From Pelargonium nanum (taxonomy: Eukaryota; Streptophyta; Magnoliopsida; Geraniales; Geraniaceae): a DNA stretch of 57,614 nt. Position 1 is the first letter of the stretch; the number at the start of each line of letters is the position of its first letter. The stretch spans positions 1 to 57,614 of the forward strand of contig JAYMTF010000082.1 in NCBI GenBank assembly GCA_036897485.1, read 5' to 3'. The notes under the pieces are model-generated. The model worked only from the letters and a program-made list of their open reading frames with translations, was not told the origin of the DNA and ran no database searches. Below, in pieces: positions 26,486 to 37,852 of the stretch. The translations under genes were made by a program, and so were the position numbers.

Positions 26486-29060
26486 TTACCAGTAGTAACC
26501 TAAACCCCCTAACCTTTGCCTCAAGTACATGATGGCATAAACTGCGAAGGGACATTGCATAATTTTTGGGAAATAATCCTAGTAAATTAATATGGAAAAG
26601 CAAAGCCAAAAACATAAAAGCAATTGTTTTGATGATAAATCTACGAAGAATATCCTAGTGCTAGAATTACTACAAAGAAGCAAAAACATAAAAGCAGTTG
26701 TTTTGATAGTTAATGTAATTAATAGCAGGAGAAATTATACTCACCAACAATGTAGAGATTAGTTGTTCGCCTACAAAATGCCATGTGATAATCCTGTCAG
26801 TTCACAAGCAGATAAGTTGTTCCATCCAAAACTGGTCTTCTTAGTGCTTGAAATAAGCAGAAAATGTTTTTTTTTCCAGCTTTTCAGCTTCATCATCCTG
26901 ACTCCAGCCTGCAATTAAAAAATTATTGGAATAGTCCTTCAACAAATCGATTATGAAAATTAGGTTTAGGGGAGTTTGGCAATTAAAACATGTGATGATT
27001 GTACTTATATAAGAGGTTTGTACACACTATTCAATAGTCAACTGGTCTTCTTATTGCTTGAAATAAGCAGAAAAGTTTCTTTCTATTGGGTGTTTCTTCA
27101 TTTTCCCTCTTTTCTGATTCATCTTCCTAACTCCAGTCTGCAATGAAAAAATTATACGATTAGCCCTAACAAATCGAGTATGCAATTTAGCTTTAGGGGT
27201 GTTTGGCTAATAAACATGGTTTGGACATCAATAGTCAACAAACTACATGAAATCCACATTAAGAAACCTTTGAAGTCGTCATAACAATCTTATACTTCTT
27301 TCCTCTGGGTATTTAATGACAACTGCAGCACCTTGGGCAGCAATAATTCTCAAAAGTAATAAGTTTTAGCTAGAAAATGGAATAAAAGGGATCATCTCAT
27401 AATGTCTCAGGCTGCATAAGCATGCCTACAAATACAACAGTTTCTTTGCAAAATTGCAGCCAACCAAACATTAAACAGAGGATACAAATGACAGAAGGTA
27501 CTGGACACTTTTTAGTATTGGTGAAATTTTAGATGATGCAATTACATAAACCAAATGTTCAATAATACAAAATATTTTCTCAAAACACATCCAAATATTT
27601 TTCATCTGATCTTAAGTGGTGACAAATAAGCAAAGTCTTAGACTAAAAGTGCCTACAAATTACATCCTACTATCTGGAAACCACTTCCTTCATTTGTAGT
27701 CGCAAATTCTAGAGCCTAATGCTCACAGGACCTATGCCAAATCAAGAGCCATACATCCAAAGAGAACCCCCAAAAGGTTCAACTCATTTATGTTACCATG
27801 TTTGTAGCTGAAACTTTAGCATAAAATTTGGTACAGATCGATATTAAATGAACTCCATAGCTCACTAAAACTACGGGAAGTTTGTAAACTGATTTAGTCA
27901 AAGATTTCACATAAAAAGTTAAAATCCGAAGGATGGTATGGACTTTAGGAAGACATGTCATTTGGGGGGGAAATAAACTGGAATGCTACCTTTCACATTA
28001 TACAAGAGTGTCAACTTGAGAGACAACTCCTAAAATGATTATCAAACTAAAGTGAGGACACCTTACATGCATATACTATAATGGCCGCAGAGCAAAGTGA
28101 AGAGTTTATTGGTCAACAATTGAGGTCTCTGTATTGGTATGAAGGATTTCGCTTTGATCGCAATTATGAACTCAAAGCAGCTATATATCAAGTGTTTGAA
28201 AGTTCAACTTGTAGTTAAGTTGGATATGTATCAGCCTCTTCTAATGATTGAAATGAGCCATTACATTACTTCTTCCCCTTATTGCTACCAGTGGACATGC
28301 GTTGCATCTGTCAACTTGCGCAGAGCTCCTACATACAATAAGGCTCAACTTTTCCAATGGATTCAATCTTGAATCACACCGTATAACTGAATAAGAACAC
28401 CTAACAAAGCAATAACCCCAATCCCAAACCTAAAAAACAAACTCTATTTAGCTCCTTGAACACAACTAATTAACAATAACTATTAAATCACAATAAGAGC
28501 CAGCTAGTTAACAATCTCACACTCACAAAAAAAAAAAAAAAAACAGCAATCATCATTTGTTCATTCAAAAACCTACCAACAACCCTGTAACACCCAACAC
28601 GAATCCAAAAACCCTAAATAATCTATTACAAAGGAAAAAAAAATCATAAAACTACCAAAACACGATCAAATCACACCCCAACTCCAACAGCGACAACGGA
28701 GAAACAATGAAATGCATTGGATCAAACACTTCAGCAATAAAACCACAGCTGCAGCAACAACAACAACACAAAAGATATCGCAACGGTAAATTGAAAAAGA
28801 AAAAGGATATTAAACACTCGATACTGCTCAACAATTGCTAGAAACAAAAAAACACAGCTAGGTCTACAAAAACTAACGACCTCGCTATATAAAACAGTGA
28901 CCAAATTGCAAGTGAAATTGAGGAGAGAATGTGCCTGTTCAAATAAGAGAAGATCGGAGGTATCGGAGACGACGTTGGTGGTGGTGGTGATCAAGAAACG
29001 ACGCCGTCTCGGAGCTCTCCTCCGCTTCGTCGTCGACGTCATTGGTGTCGGAACTGTGGA

Positions 29061-30500
29061 GGAGACTCTGTTTCGCGATCTATATAAGGGAGGCTCTTCT
29101 GGGCATGGGAATTGGGACAATACTGGGTACATTTGCTCACACCTGTTTACGAGTATGCAATTTCTAGGATTTGAGGTTCAAGCCGTTGATCGTCAATCGG
29201 ACGGTGGATAATTGGAGCGGTTTTTTCAGGATTTATCAGTATTTTAATGATTATTGTGTCCGATAAGGTGACAGTTTGTGGGGATCAGAATTTTTTGCCG
29301 TCCGATTATTTGGGATGATAGATTGGTTCCGAGGGATAACAGTTATCCATTCAATACTATTTGCAATTTTTTTGTTGTTAATTTTAATGATATTACCACT
29401 AATCACAAACTTACACGTGGAATGAGTACACGTCATTTTTCGTCATGTCGGGACACTTTCAGCTTGGTGTTTCAAACTTATAAAATTATGTTTGATCGTC
29501 TAAATATGATAAAGTAATAGATGGATAATTGAGATAGAACACTTGATTAAATAACCAAAATCACCTCCATGTCCTTCCAAATCATCTTTGCAAAACACAT
29601 CGATTAGCTCGGCACTCAACTTTGGTCCATCGCAGGTTGGACCTCCGATCTAGTCCAACATGCGATTACGAGATGGGCATGATGATGTCATACACTCAAA
29701 TACTGGCCTTCAACCACTTTTTGATGATGTCATCATGATGCAATTATGAGGTGGCGTTAGGACTCATTAATGAAGTGTTGATGATGTCAACATTTATGAA
29801 ATCTTTCTATACCTTACCCGGGGTATGTTGGGTGTGAACATTGTTTGAATGTCTTTGGGCTTCGTAATTTCCACATATAGTGTCGTGTGGCTTATCTACA
29901 CTCGTCGTTAGTCTCGTGGTGTTGTCTCGCACGTTTCGATGGTCTCAACACCGCTCGGCCTTAATTTTGGACCCTACCCAGGCTACCCTAGGTGTGGACC
30001 ATATTTGAAGGCCTTTGGTGCCTCTCAACTCAAAAATAACAATCACGTTCTACGTCTATTTTTATCTCAAAAAAAATGTCTTGTCTAATAAATCACCTCT
30101 TTATCATCACATCAACACACAAATGAATGCCAAATTTAACAGTACTATAATATATACTGCTAAAATTAGATAAACTTCTCGATCAATATTGATTAAAGTT
30201 AAAACTTTACAATGAAATAAATAAGAAGAAAGAGACTAAAAACAAACTATATATTAATAGAAAGGCGTAGCAGTTTATCGATGGGTTCATGTGGTTGGTT
30301 TGTTTGCAAAAATCACACACATGTAAATGATCCAATCCTCCAATTCAAGGTCTGTGTAGTGTACGGTCCATTTGATTCTGGTGTTTCGCTTTGGACACGA
30401 CACAAATCTCTTCTCTTCCACCACCTATTATTTATGCGCTCCAATCCCAATTCTCTTCCCATTTCCTCTCACAAATTTTCATTGTCTCCTCCACAAATCC
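29061..30500. other. Intergenic spacer
   Basis: Short pieces around 29590-30010 look like diverged repeat (CATGATGATGTCAT-type words and GGACC-containing words occur more than once). No ORF resembles a known protein. The promoter of the invertase gene should lie in the last 200-300 bases. Confidence 0.4.
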
Positions 30501-30560
30501 AAATCGATTCCACAACACCACCCAGAAAATAAGAGCATCATAACTGCATTATTGTAATCT

Positions 30561-31394
30561 GGTAACCACCTTAATATTTTCAATTTTCTGTTTTGTTTCT
30601 GTCTTTGATCCTTAAATTTTGTCTGTTTATGGATTTTGTTGGTTGGGTTGATGTTTAATTGTTTTGGGTCTGTTTCTTCATGAATCTATGTGGGTTTTGC
30701 TTTGTTTCAAGTTTGGATTTTTATGTTTTATTTTTTCTCAATTGGGTTGCTGGGTGTTGTTTATGAACATTAGTTTTTGTCTTTTTCAAGAGGGGTCGAA
30801 CAGCTTTTTTTTTTTTCAATGAATTAAATTGTGTTTTCAGGATCATGTGATAAAAAGGTTTTGGTTTTGTTGATCCAGTATAGTGGAAAACTTTAAAAAA
30901 ATATATATATATATATTTTTTTTTTTACTTAGTTTTTCTGCATTTTTGTAGCTATTTAATGGTGTACTTTACATATTTGTTTTGGATCTGTTTCTTCCTG
31001 AATCTATATGGGTATTGCTTCATTTTGTTTTCAAGTTTTGATTTTGTGCTCAATTCGGTTTATGTGTGTTGTTTATGAACATTTATTAGTATTTTCAGGA
31101 TCATATGAGAAGAGTTTCTAGATTTTTTTGATCCAATTTATGAAATTTTTGTAATCATTTTTGTACATTTGTGAAGCTACATGATGGGTGTAATGCATGC
31201 GGTATTAGATTGAACAATTTTTCCTTATTACTTTGTAGTCGGCGTTGATTTTGATTTTGTTATGGTTTAAAGCACAATGATTGATCCAATTCTCTTCCCT
31301 TTCATGTACAAGGTGTGTGTTGTAATAAAGTGGAGGTTTGGATTCAATTCAACATAAAGGAGATAAGGAGTTAGGTATAGTTTATTGATTTCAG
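30561..31394 (+). other. Probable leader intron of the invertase gene, with internal duplication
   Basis: A donor (CTG/GTAACC at 30561) and an acceptor (TTGATTTCAG ending at 31394) bracket a T-rich stretch immediately upstream of the invertase start codon. Inside it, 30661-30880 and 30979-31140 are diverged direct copies. Both run from GTTTTGG(G/A)TCTGTTTCTTC through GTTTATGAACATT to TTTTCAGGATCAT and TTGATCCA. The intron boundaries are inferred; the duplication is visible. Confidence 0.55.
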
Positions 31395-31408
31395 TAAAAG
31401 CTACGTGG

Positions 31409-34400
31409 ATGGGTACTTCGGAAGCAGTTTCACAAGTGTTGTCGGGGGCTCACCCTCGCCTCCATGTCTCTGATGTGTTTTCTAACAAACCTGATCCGAC
31501 ATTTCCTTATACATTTCACTTTAAATATGTAAAGAAAAGAGCTCCAAGGTATATGCGATGGCTGAGGTGTTCAAGCGTGCAACAAGGTCGCATAGGGGCC
31601 TATCAAATTCAAAGGGCGGGCAGTAATTTGTGTGGGAAGAAACCGACAGGAAATTTGTTGCTTCAGCAGTGCAAATGCCAGCAGTCTGATAGTGTAAGTG
31701 GGATAACCTCAGAAGATAGCAACGGAGCACGGTACGTGGATGGTGCAAAGAAATTAAATACGTTAAATGGTGCAGTGAATGGGCCAAATGTTTTAGATAT
31801 TAAAGATATTCAACAGGCGAAGCAGGAAAAAGAGAGGGAAGTTTTGGCATCCAATGGATTAGCACAAGATGTCTCCCGCAAAGTTAGTGTTGATGCTGTT
31901 GAGGAAGAAGCATGGAATCTACTCCGGGAGTCTGTGGTTTATTACTGTAATAGTCCCATCGGAACAATTGCTGCTCAGGATCCAACATGTTCAAGTGTGT
32001 CGAATTATGATCAAGTTTTTATTCGTGACTTCATACCCTCTGGTATCGCCTTCCTATTGAAGGGAGAGTATGAAATTGTTCGAACTTTCATCCTTCACAC
32101 GCTTCAATTGCAGGTAACTTAGTATATGCATATGATCTCATCATTTGACAATTGATTACGGCGGTACTTGTTTATTCCAGTTCATTTTCATGAATGCTAG
32201 CGTTTTGTTGACATTTCTTAGCTGGATGTTTCCACTTGGCACTGTACATGTGAATGTGTTATTTTTGTGCCTTTTACGGCTGTTATTCAAACACGCTGTT
32301 CTTTGCAGAGTTGGGAGAAAACTATGGACTGTCACAGTCCTGGTCAGGGTTTGATGCCTGCAAGCTTCAAGGTGCGGACAGTTCCTCTGGAGGGAGATGA
32401 TGAGTCTGCCACAGAAGAGGTATTGGATCCTGATTTTGGAGAGGCAGCTATAGGTCGTGTTGCACCGGTAGATTCTGGTAAATAGATTTACTTTGTTATT
32501 TTGCTTTCTCTAGGGCAATATCATGCTTGAATTATCACTTTTAAGAATGTCTAGTATTTTGGCCAGGATTTAGGGTCATTTTCTAATCTGATCGTCTCCA
32601 TTCATCTATTTATGTCAATTTCAGGATTGTGGTGGATTATTTTATTACGTGCATATGGAAAAATCTCTGGTGATCTCTCTGTGCAGGAGAGGGTCGATGT
32701 TCAAACAGGAATTAAGATGATTCTAAGGCTATGTCTAGCCGATGGTTTTGATATGTTCCCTACGTTATTGGTTACTGATGGGTCTTGTATGATAGATCGC
32801 CGTATGGGCATTCATGGTCACCCTCTTGAAATCCAGGTACGTAAATTCACATAATGATTAAATGTTATTGAGTGATTAGATGCATGCCTCCAGGAATCAA
32901 GAAAGAACTTAAGTGACGGAACAAGAAGAAGGTGGGAGTTATTGACGCTGACTAGTAAATAGTTCTTTTGGTGCTTAGTTGTATGTCCCCTGTAAGGAAG
33001 GTGATTTCGGGAATGATATACACGAACATGGTAAACGAAGCATAGACTAGTTAACAATCAGCCAAAATTTGAAAAACAACGATCTCATATTGATCTCAAT
33101 ATGTTAAACTTCAAAAACGTCTTCAAAGTTTCTTACCAGAGTGGCTATTGATTGGTTAATCCGCAAGTAGGAAGTTAAGGGAAGATTGTAGTTATCGAAA
33201 GGATTTCATTAGTTGATGGATTGGTCATAATCATGCAGCAATATTGATGAACTGTATGTAATTATGTACCACATCTTTCAGATTAGCGTTATCTAAATGC
33301 TAGATATCAAATATACACAAATTTTGTGTGTATGTATGTATCTCCTCTACTCCATTCAATTTATCATTGTTTCTTGGTAAAATTACTAGTTTTTAGTCTG
33401 ATATGATGTTCCTGCTATTGAAGGCACTCTTTTATTCAGCATTGCTTTGTTCACGGGAGATGCTTACTCCGGAGGATTCATCAGCTGATCTTATCCGAGC
33501 TCTGAACAACCGTCTTGTAGCGCTGTCGTTCCATATAAGAGAGTATTACTGGAATGATATGAGGAAGTTAAACGAGATATATCGTTATACAACCGAAGAA
33601 TACTCGTATGATGCAGTTAATAAGTTCAACATTTACCCGGATCAGATCCCTCCTTGGTTAGTGGAATGGATGCCTAATAAAGGAGGCTATCTAATTGGAA
33701 ACTTACAACCGGCTCATATGGATTTTCGATTCTTCTCTCTGGGGAACATATGGTCTATAGTAAGTAGTCTTGCAACGGTGGAGCAGTCACACTCCATATT
33801 GGATCTTGTGGAAGCCAAATGGTCAGATTTAGTTGCTGACATGCCAGTCAAGATATGTTATCCTGCGCTCGAAGGTCAGGAATGGCAGATTATCACGGGC
33901 TCTGATCCCAAGAACACGTAATATGTTATTCACCTTGGAAAGATGATTTTTGTTCTTTTTCCTTTGATTTGTACTTTACTATTTTTCGACCATGTACATT
34001 TGTTTCTTATGCAGGCCTTGGTCCTACCACAACGGAGGTTCTTGGCCCACTTTGCTCTGGCAGGTTAGTTCTGGTGGCATAGTTTGTTTCATTTATATTT
34101 ATGGTTGTTTTCTTTCTCGAGTGGATAAAAAATTATGCAGTTACTGTTGAACTTAAAAATTAAATTTTCAATATGAGCGTTGAAATGCTGGTATATATTT
34201 TGGGGGTGTTTTCTTTTGAGTAAGGTCGTTTCCTTGTGATCTTTTAGTCACAAGTTTGAGTAAGGAAAACGGGTAAGATTGCATGCATATATAACCCTTC
34301 TCAGACCGACAATTATAGGAGCCTCCTGTATTAAGCCGCCATTTTCTTCCTTTGGACGTATAATATAACCGATGTTATAAAAGTCCATGGATGACCTAAA

Positions 34401-35052
34401 AGACATTGCAATTTCATATTTGTCCTGGTGAGGCAAAACAAATGTTCGGGATATCGGCCCAGAGCCCTTTTAGGAATTCTCCTTTGGGAGTCACTTACAT
34501 AATCCCGCGTCTTCATGGTCAGTGTGCATAAATCATAATATTAAGACATTGTTTCATCATTCTTAAATATGGAGATTGCGCTTTGGCACAACGGCTCGTT
34601 TGTTGCTGTCTGACTTAAAATCCCGGGTTTGAGTTAGAACCTTGGCATGCACAGCTATATAGTCATGCATACTAGAGCAGGGAAAAAATGAAGATACGAT
34701 AACATGTTCAAGATGGCTTTTGCAGCTCACCGTTGCATGCATAAAGATGGGCAGACCAGAAATTGCTGCGAAAGCTGTGGCGATTGCTGAGAAACGCTTA
34801 GCACAAGACAAGTGGCCCGAATATTACGACACCAAAAAAGCAAGGTTCATTGGAAAACAATCACGCCTGTTCCAGACCTGGTCGATTGCTGGATACCTGG
34901 TGGCAAAGCTCCTGCTTGCCGATCCAAGTGCAGCCAAGATGCTCATAACTGAAGAAGATTCTGAGCTTGTCAATGCCTTCTCTTGCATGATCAGTTCCAA
35001 CCCAAGGAGAAAGCGTGGCCGGAAGAATCCAAATAAGTCCTACATTGTTTGA
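31409..35052 (+). CDS. INVE: Alkaline/neutral invertase, GH100, likely plastid (INV-E type)
   Basis: Six exons (31409-32113, 32309-32477, 32625-32836, 33424-33917, 34015-34063, 34726-35052) encode 651 residues. The enzyme hydrolyses sucrose to glucose and fructose at neutral to alkaline pH. The first ~120 residues are basic and Ser-rich, as expected of an organelle transit peptide. The catalytic GH100 domain follows. [10 protein letters not shown] at residues 199-208 contains the conserved Asp region. [40 protein letters not shown] and [15 protein letters not shown] are family signatures. The C-terminus (NPRRKRG...SYIV) and the KCQ motif near residue 95 resemble the chloroplast INV-E group more than the cytosolic CINV group; localisation is inferred. 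The in-frame codon at 31385 is TTG, so I place the start at ATG 31409. Intron 5 holds SINE remnants. Confidence 0.95.
34207..34330 (+). mobile_element. TS-like SINE remnant in invertase intron 5
   Basis: A box-B-like core (GTCACAAGTTTGAG, 34248-34261) is followed by GGAAAACGGGTAAGATTGCAT and CCCTTCTCAGACC. The same order is seen in the TS family of plant tRNA-derived SINEs. Box A is poorly preserved. Another tRNA-like stretch lies at about 34575-34640 in the same intron (TTTGGCACAACGG, later CGGGTTTGAGTTAGAACC). Confidence 0.55.
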
Positions 35053-37852
35053 GCTCTCAGTCACGTGAGTTGCGACCCGGTAAGGTTTTTTTCATCAAAA
35101 CCGAAACTAGTCACTGAAATCGAAATATATGATTGTACTGCGTTGGCAATTGTTTTTAGAAATTGGCTAATGGGTAAGGAAATGTATAATAATTCTGGTT
35201 TGTTGGTCCTTTATTTGTATATTATATATAACACTTGGTTGTAAAGAATGTGTATAGTCTGATTTAGGAGTTTAGGTAGCATTTCAAATATTCTGGTTTG
35301 TTGCAGAATATGGTTATGTTCTTTACTGTAAACTTCTTTATCAGATCAGATAAATAAAAATGGATGATAAACAAGCATCCTTTTTTGACATGGTTGGTTT
35401 GTGAAAACTATATGTCCTTGATTCATGATTGATTCTATTATACTTTTATGGATTATGCTAATCTGATGATTAAATTTGTTATTATATCCACTTGTAGATT
35501 TGATTTCCTAGCAAAACAAAATTTTGGTTTTGACATAATAGATCTCCTTGAGATTTTATTTTCAGTTTTTATAGTATTGCCTAGATTTGCTTATCTATAT
35601 TATTTTGTGGCTTTATTTTATGCACTTTGTTTATATGAGTAATGATATTTTAATTAGACTTGTTAGATTTTGTTTACTTAGTTTCTTTGTTTTTGTTATT
35701 CAATTTAAGTCATTATATTTCTTTTGTTATTTTTGTGATTCAATTTAAGTCATTATATTTCTTTTGTTATTTTAGTTTCAACATTAAATTTCTTGTCATT
35801 TAATTTTAACTAAGGTCAAATTTTTTTTTTAGGAGAACTATGGTCAAATCTTAAATTTAAAATTGTCTAAACATCATGGACTTCAATAATCTTTCATCCT
35901 CTACCAAGGTTTTTATTTCTCTGTCTCGAAACAGATGTCTTTATTTTTATTTTGTAAGAAATAAAGATAAGTTAATTGGTGTTGTGCAATTTTTTTTAAT
36001 AATTTATAAATAGATGTAGTATGACAAATTTAGTATTGGATTCACCGATAAAAGATTTTATTATTCGAATAATAATAACAAAGAAAATAACATGCGGCTA
36101 GTAGTCAAAACCTTTAATTGTAAATATGATTCTTTTAATCTCTATTATAGGGCGGGCATATAAATCTCTATTTAGGTCGTGCCTAAAAACTAGAAAAACA
36201 AAAGATACAAAAAAAAACAACATATTATTGTTTTTTTTTATATATATTTTTTTGTTTATACTTATTTGATTTAAGTCTCGAAAAATACAAATGCAAATAT
36301 GTTCAACTTAAAATAGTGGGTCGTCGATAGGATAATGCATATAAGAACCAAAAGTAACGTTCATGATCTAGGCTAAGACGAAATATAATCAATGGCATGT
36401 TTTGCATCTTAAACATTTTGTTTGGATAAATATAATTAGGAACCGACAATGTATATGTTTTTCTCATTTGCATTAAAAACATTATAATATTACACTTCTG
36501 TTGTTGTTGCATTTTCACTTTAAATCGTGCATTAGTTGATTTTACATTACAACCGGCATAATTATTTTTCTCACTCTCAATCTTTATATGATAATTAGAC
36601 GGCATATATATTAAATTAAATTTATAATTATATATTATAAAAGTATTCATCGCTCGTAAAAATAAAGAGTTAAAGACACTAAATAAGTTGACATAACAAT
36701 TCTTTGTAATTTAAGATTAGTTATCATTCTTTAATGCGGATGGTATACATGCATGTAAGTAGTGTATACTATATTAAGAGATTAATATTTTATTTATTAA
36801 TTATTAAATATACATTTATTGACACTAATAAATAGGAGCACATATTATTAATTTTTATTTTAGTGAAAAATAAATTAATAACATGACAACATCAATTACA
36901 ATGTCAACTATAAGAGGTGTCAACACATACATCTAATTTAAAAGAAATTAAAACTCTTCTCATGCATTTATGAGATTTGAAATTATGACATTTATAATTA
37001 GAAATAACACATATGGTTGTTATTTAAATTTGTTCAACTCATTTGTGAGATGATAACATTTCTAAGTTTACCTTTGCTCTCATTAAATTGGGTAGTAATT
37101 ACAATTTCAAATTACATTATTTCCTTAAGAAATTAAAACTAGAAATGTCAAATCTTCCATCTTTAATTTGACTAACAAACAAAACACGTAAAAAAACCGA
37201 GAAATCAAATTCATACTTATTTCGCATTCACGACAATTACAAAAAATATTATTTGAACTCGAACAATTATCCGATATATTAAATCATAAGTGAAAATTAT
37301 ACTAAGCATAGGTAGCTTAGAAAACTAAATACCACTAAACAAATTAGACTTGAATTTTTTTAATTGTTGACCATTTTGGCCCTCTCCTATTAGGCTATTA
37401 CCAAAATTAAGTCCTCACACACGTGGCGTGTATCTAGACCGCAGGGTACGTATCTTCCATGACAGTTAAGGTAGCTTTATCAATACTCAGCACCTGGACT
37501 CTTGAAACAGAGAGTTACAGAAGAGAATGCACAGAAAGCGTGAAGAAGAGACCGTTGGATTTGGGAGCGAAACGAAGAAGAAGAAGAAGAAATTTAAGAG
37601 GAATTCAAATGGAAACGTTCGTGATTAATGCAATTTTGGTGTTTTTTGATCCAATTTTCAGAAACAAACAAGGTGATTCAAGTTCGTCTAGCTCAGCATC
37701 ATTTACTGCTCCACCACCACCACCACCACCACTGCTCTGTAACTCCTTATATATACCCTCCTTGCTAGCACCACCACCACCACCAACATTACAGTTCTCT
37801 TGTGCTCTTTGTTTAGGTTTTTGGTTTCTCTTTTCCTCTCGCGCGGCTCGAT
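35053..37852. other. AT-rich spacer plus leader of the pseudo-HPt gene
   Basis: The first ~300 bases are likely the invertase 3' UTR. From 35400 to 37400 the DNA is AT-rich, with a 40-bp tandem repeat at 35701-35774 and no supported gene. From about 37440 to 37852 the composition becomes more GC-rich, with (GAA)n near 37576-37590 and two (CCA)n tracts near 37709-37731 and 37770-37784. This is probably the promoter and leader of the downstream gene. Confidence 0.5.
35701..35774. repeat. 40-bp tandem repeat, about two copies
   Basis: The unit starting CAATTTAAGTCATTATATTT at 35701 repeats exactly at 35741 for about 34 bases. It lies in AT-rich intergenic DNA. Confidence 0.85.

Larger units (their letters stand above)
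24811..29060 (-). ncRNA. Possible spliced minus-strand transcript without clear coding sequence
   Basis: This is a weak call based on signals, not homology. Read on the minus strand, TATATAGAT lies near 29080-29090 with a GC-rich block just downstream. A candidate donor (TTG/GTAGGT) lies near 28577. An exon-like 164-bp block at 26908-26745 is bounded by a pyrimidine-rich acceptor (TTTTTTAATTGCAG) and a consensus donor (GTGAGT). A more GC-rich block at about 25200-24810 could be a terminal exon. The block's best frame ends in a stop after about 37 residues (WSQDDEAEKLEKK..., LFQALRRPV), which I do not recognise. A partly decayed second copy lies at about 27141-27027. It could be a long non-coding RNA, a small-protein gene or a relic. 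Confidence 0.25.

Noticed and set aside
28731..29132. A 133-residue minus-strand ORF with an Arg-rich start and a hydrophobic tail
   Set aside because: Its first ATG lies upstream of the likely TATA element. The C-terminal half reads like translated T-rich intron. Only the GC-rich first part is of interest.
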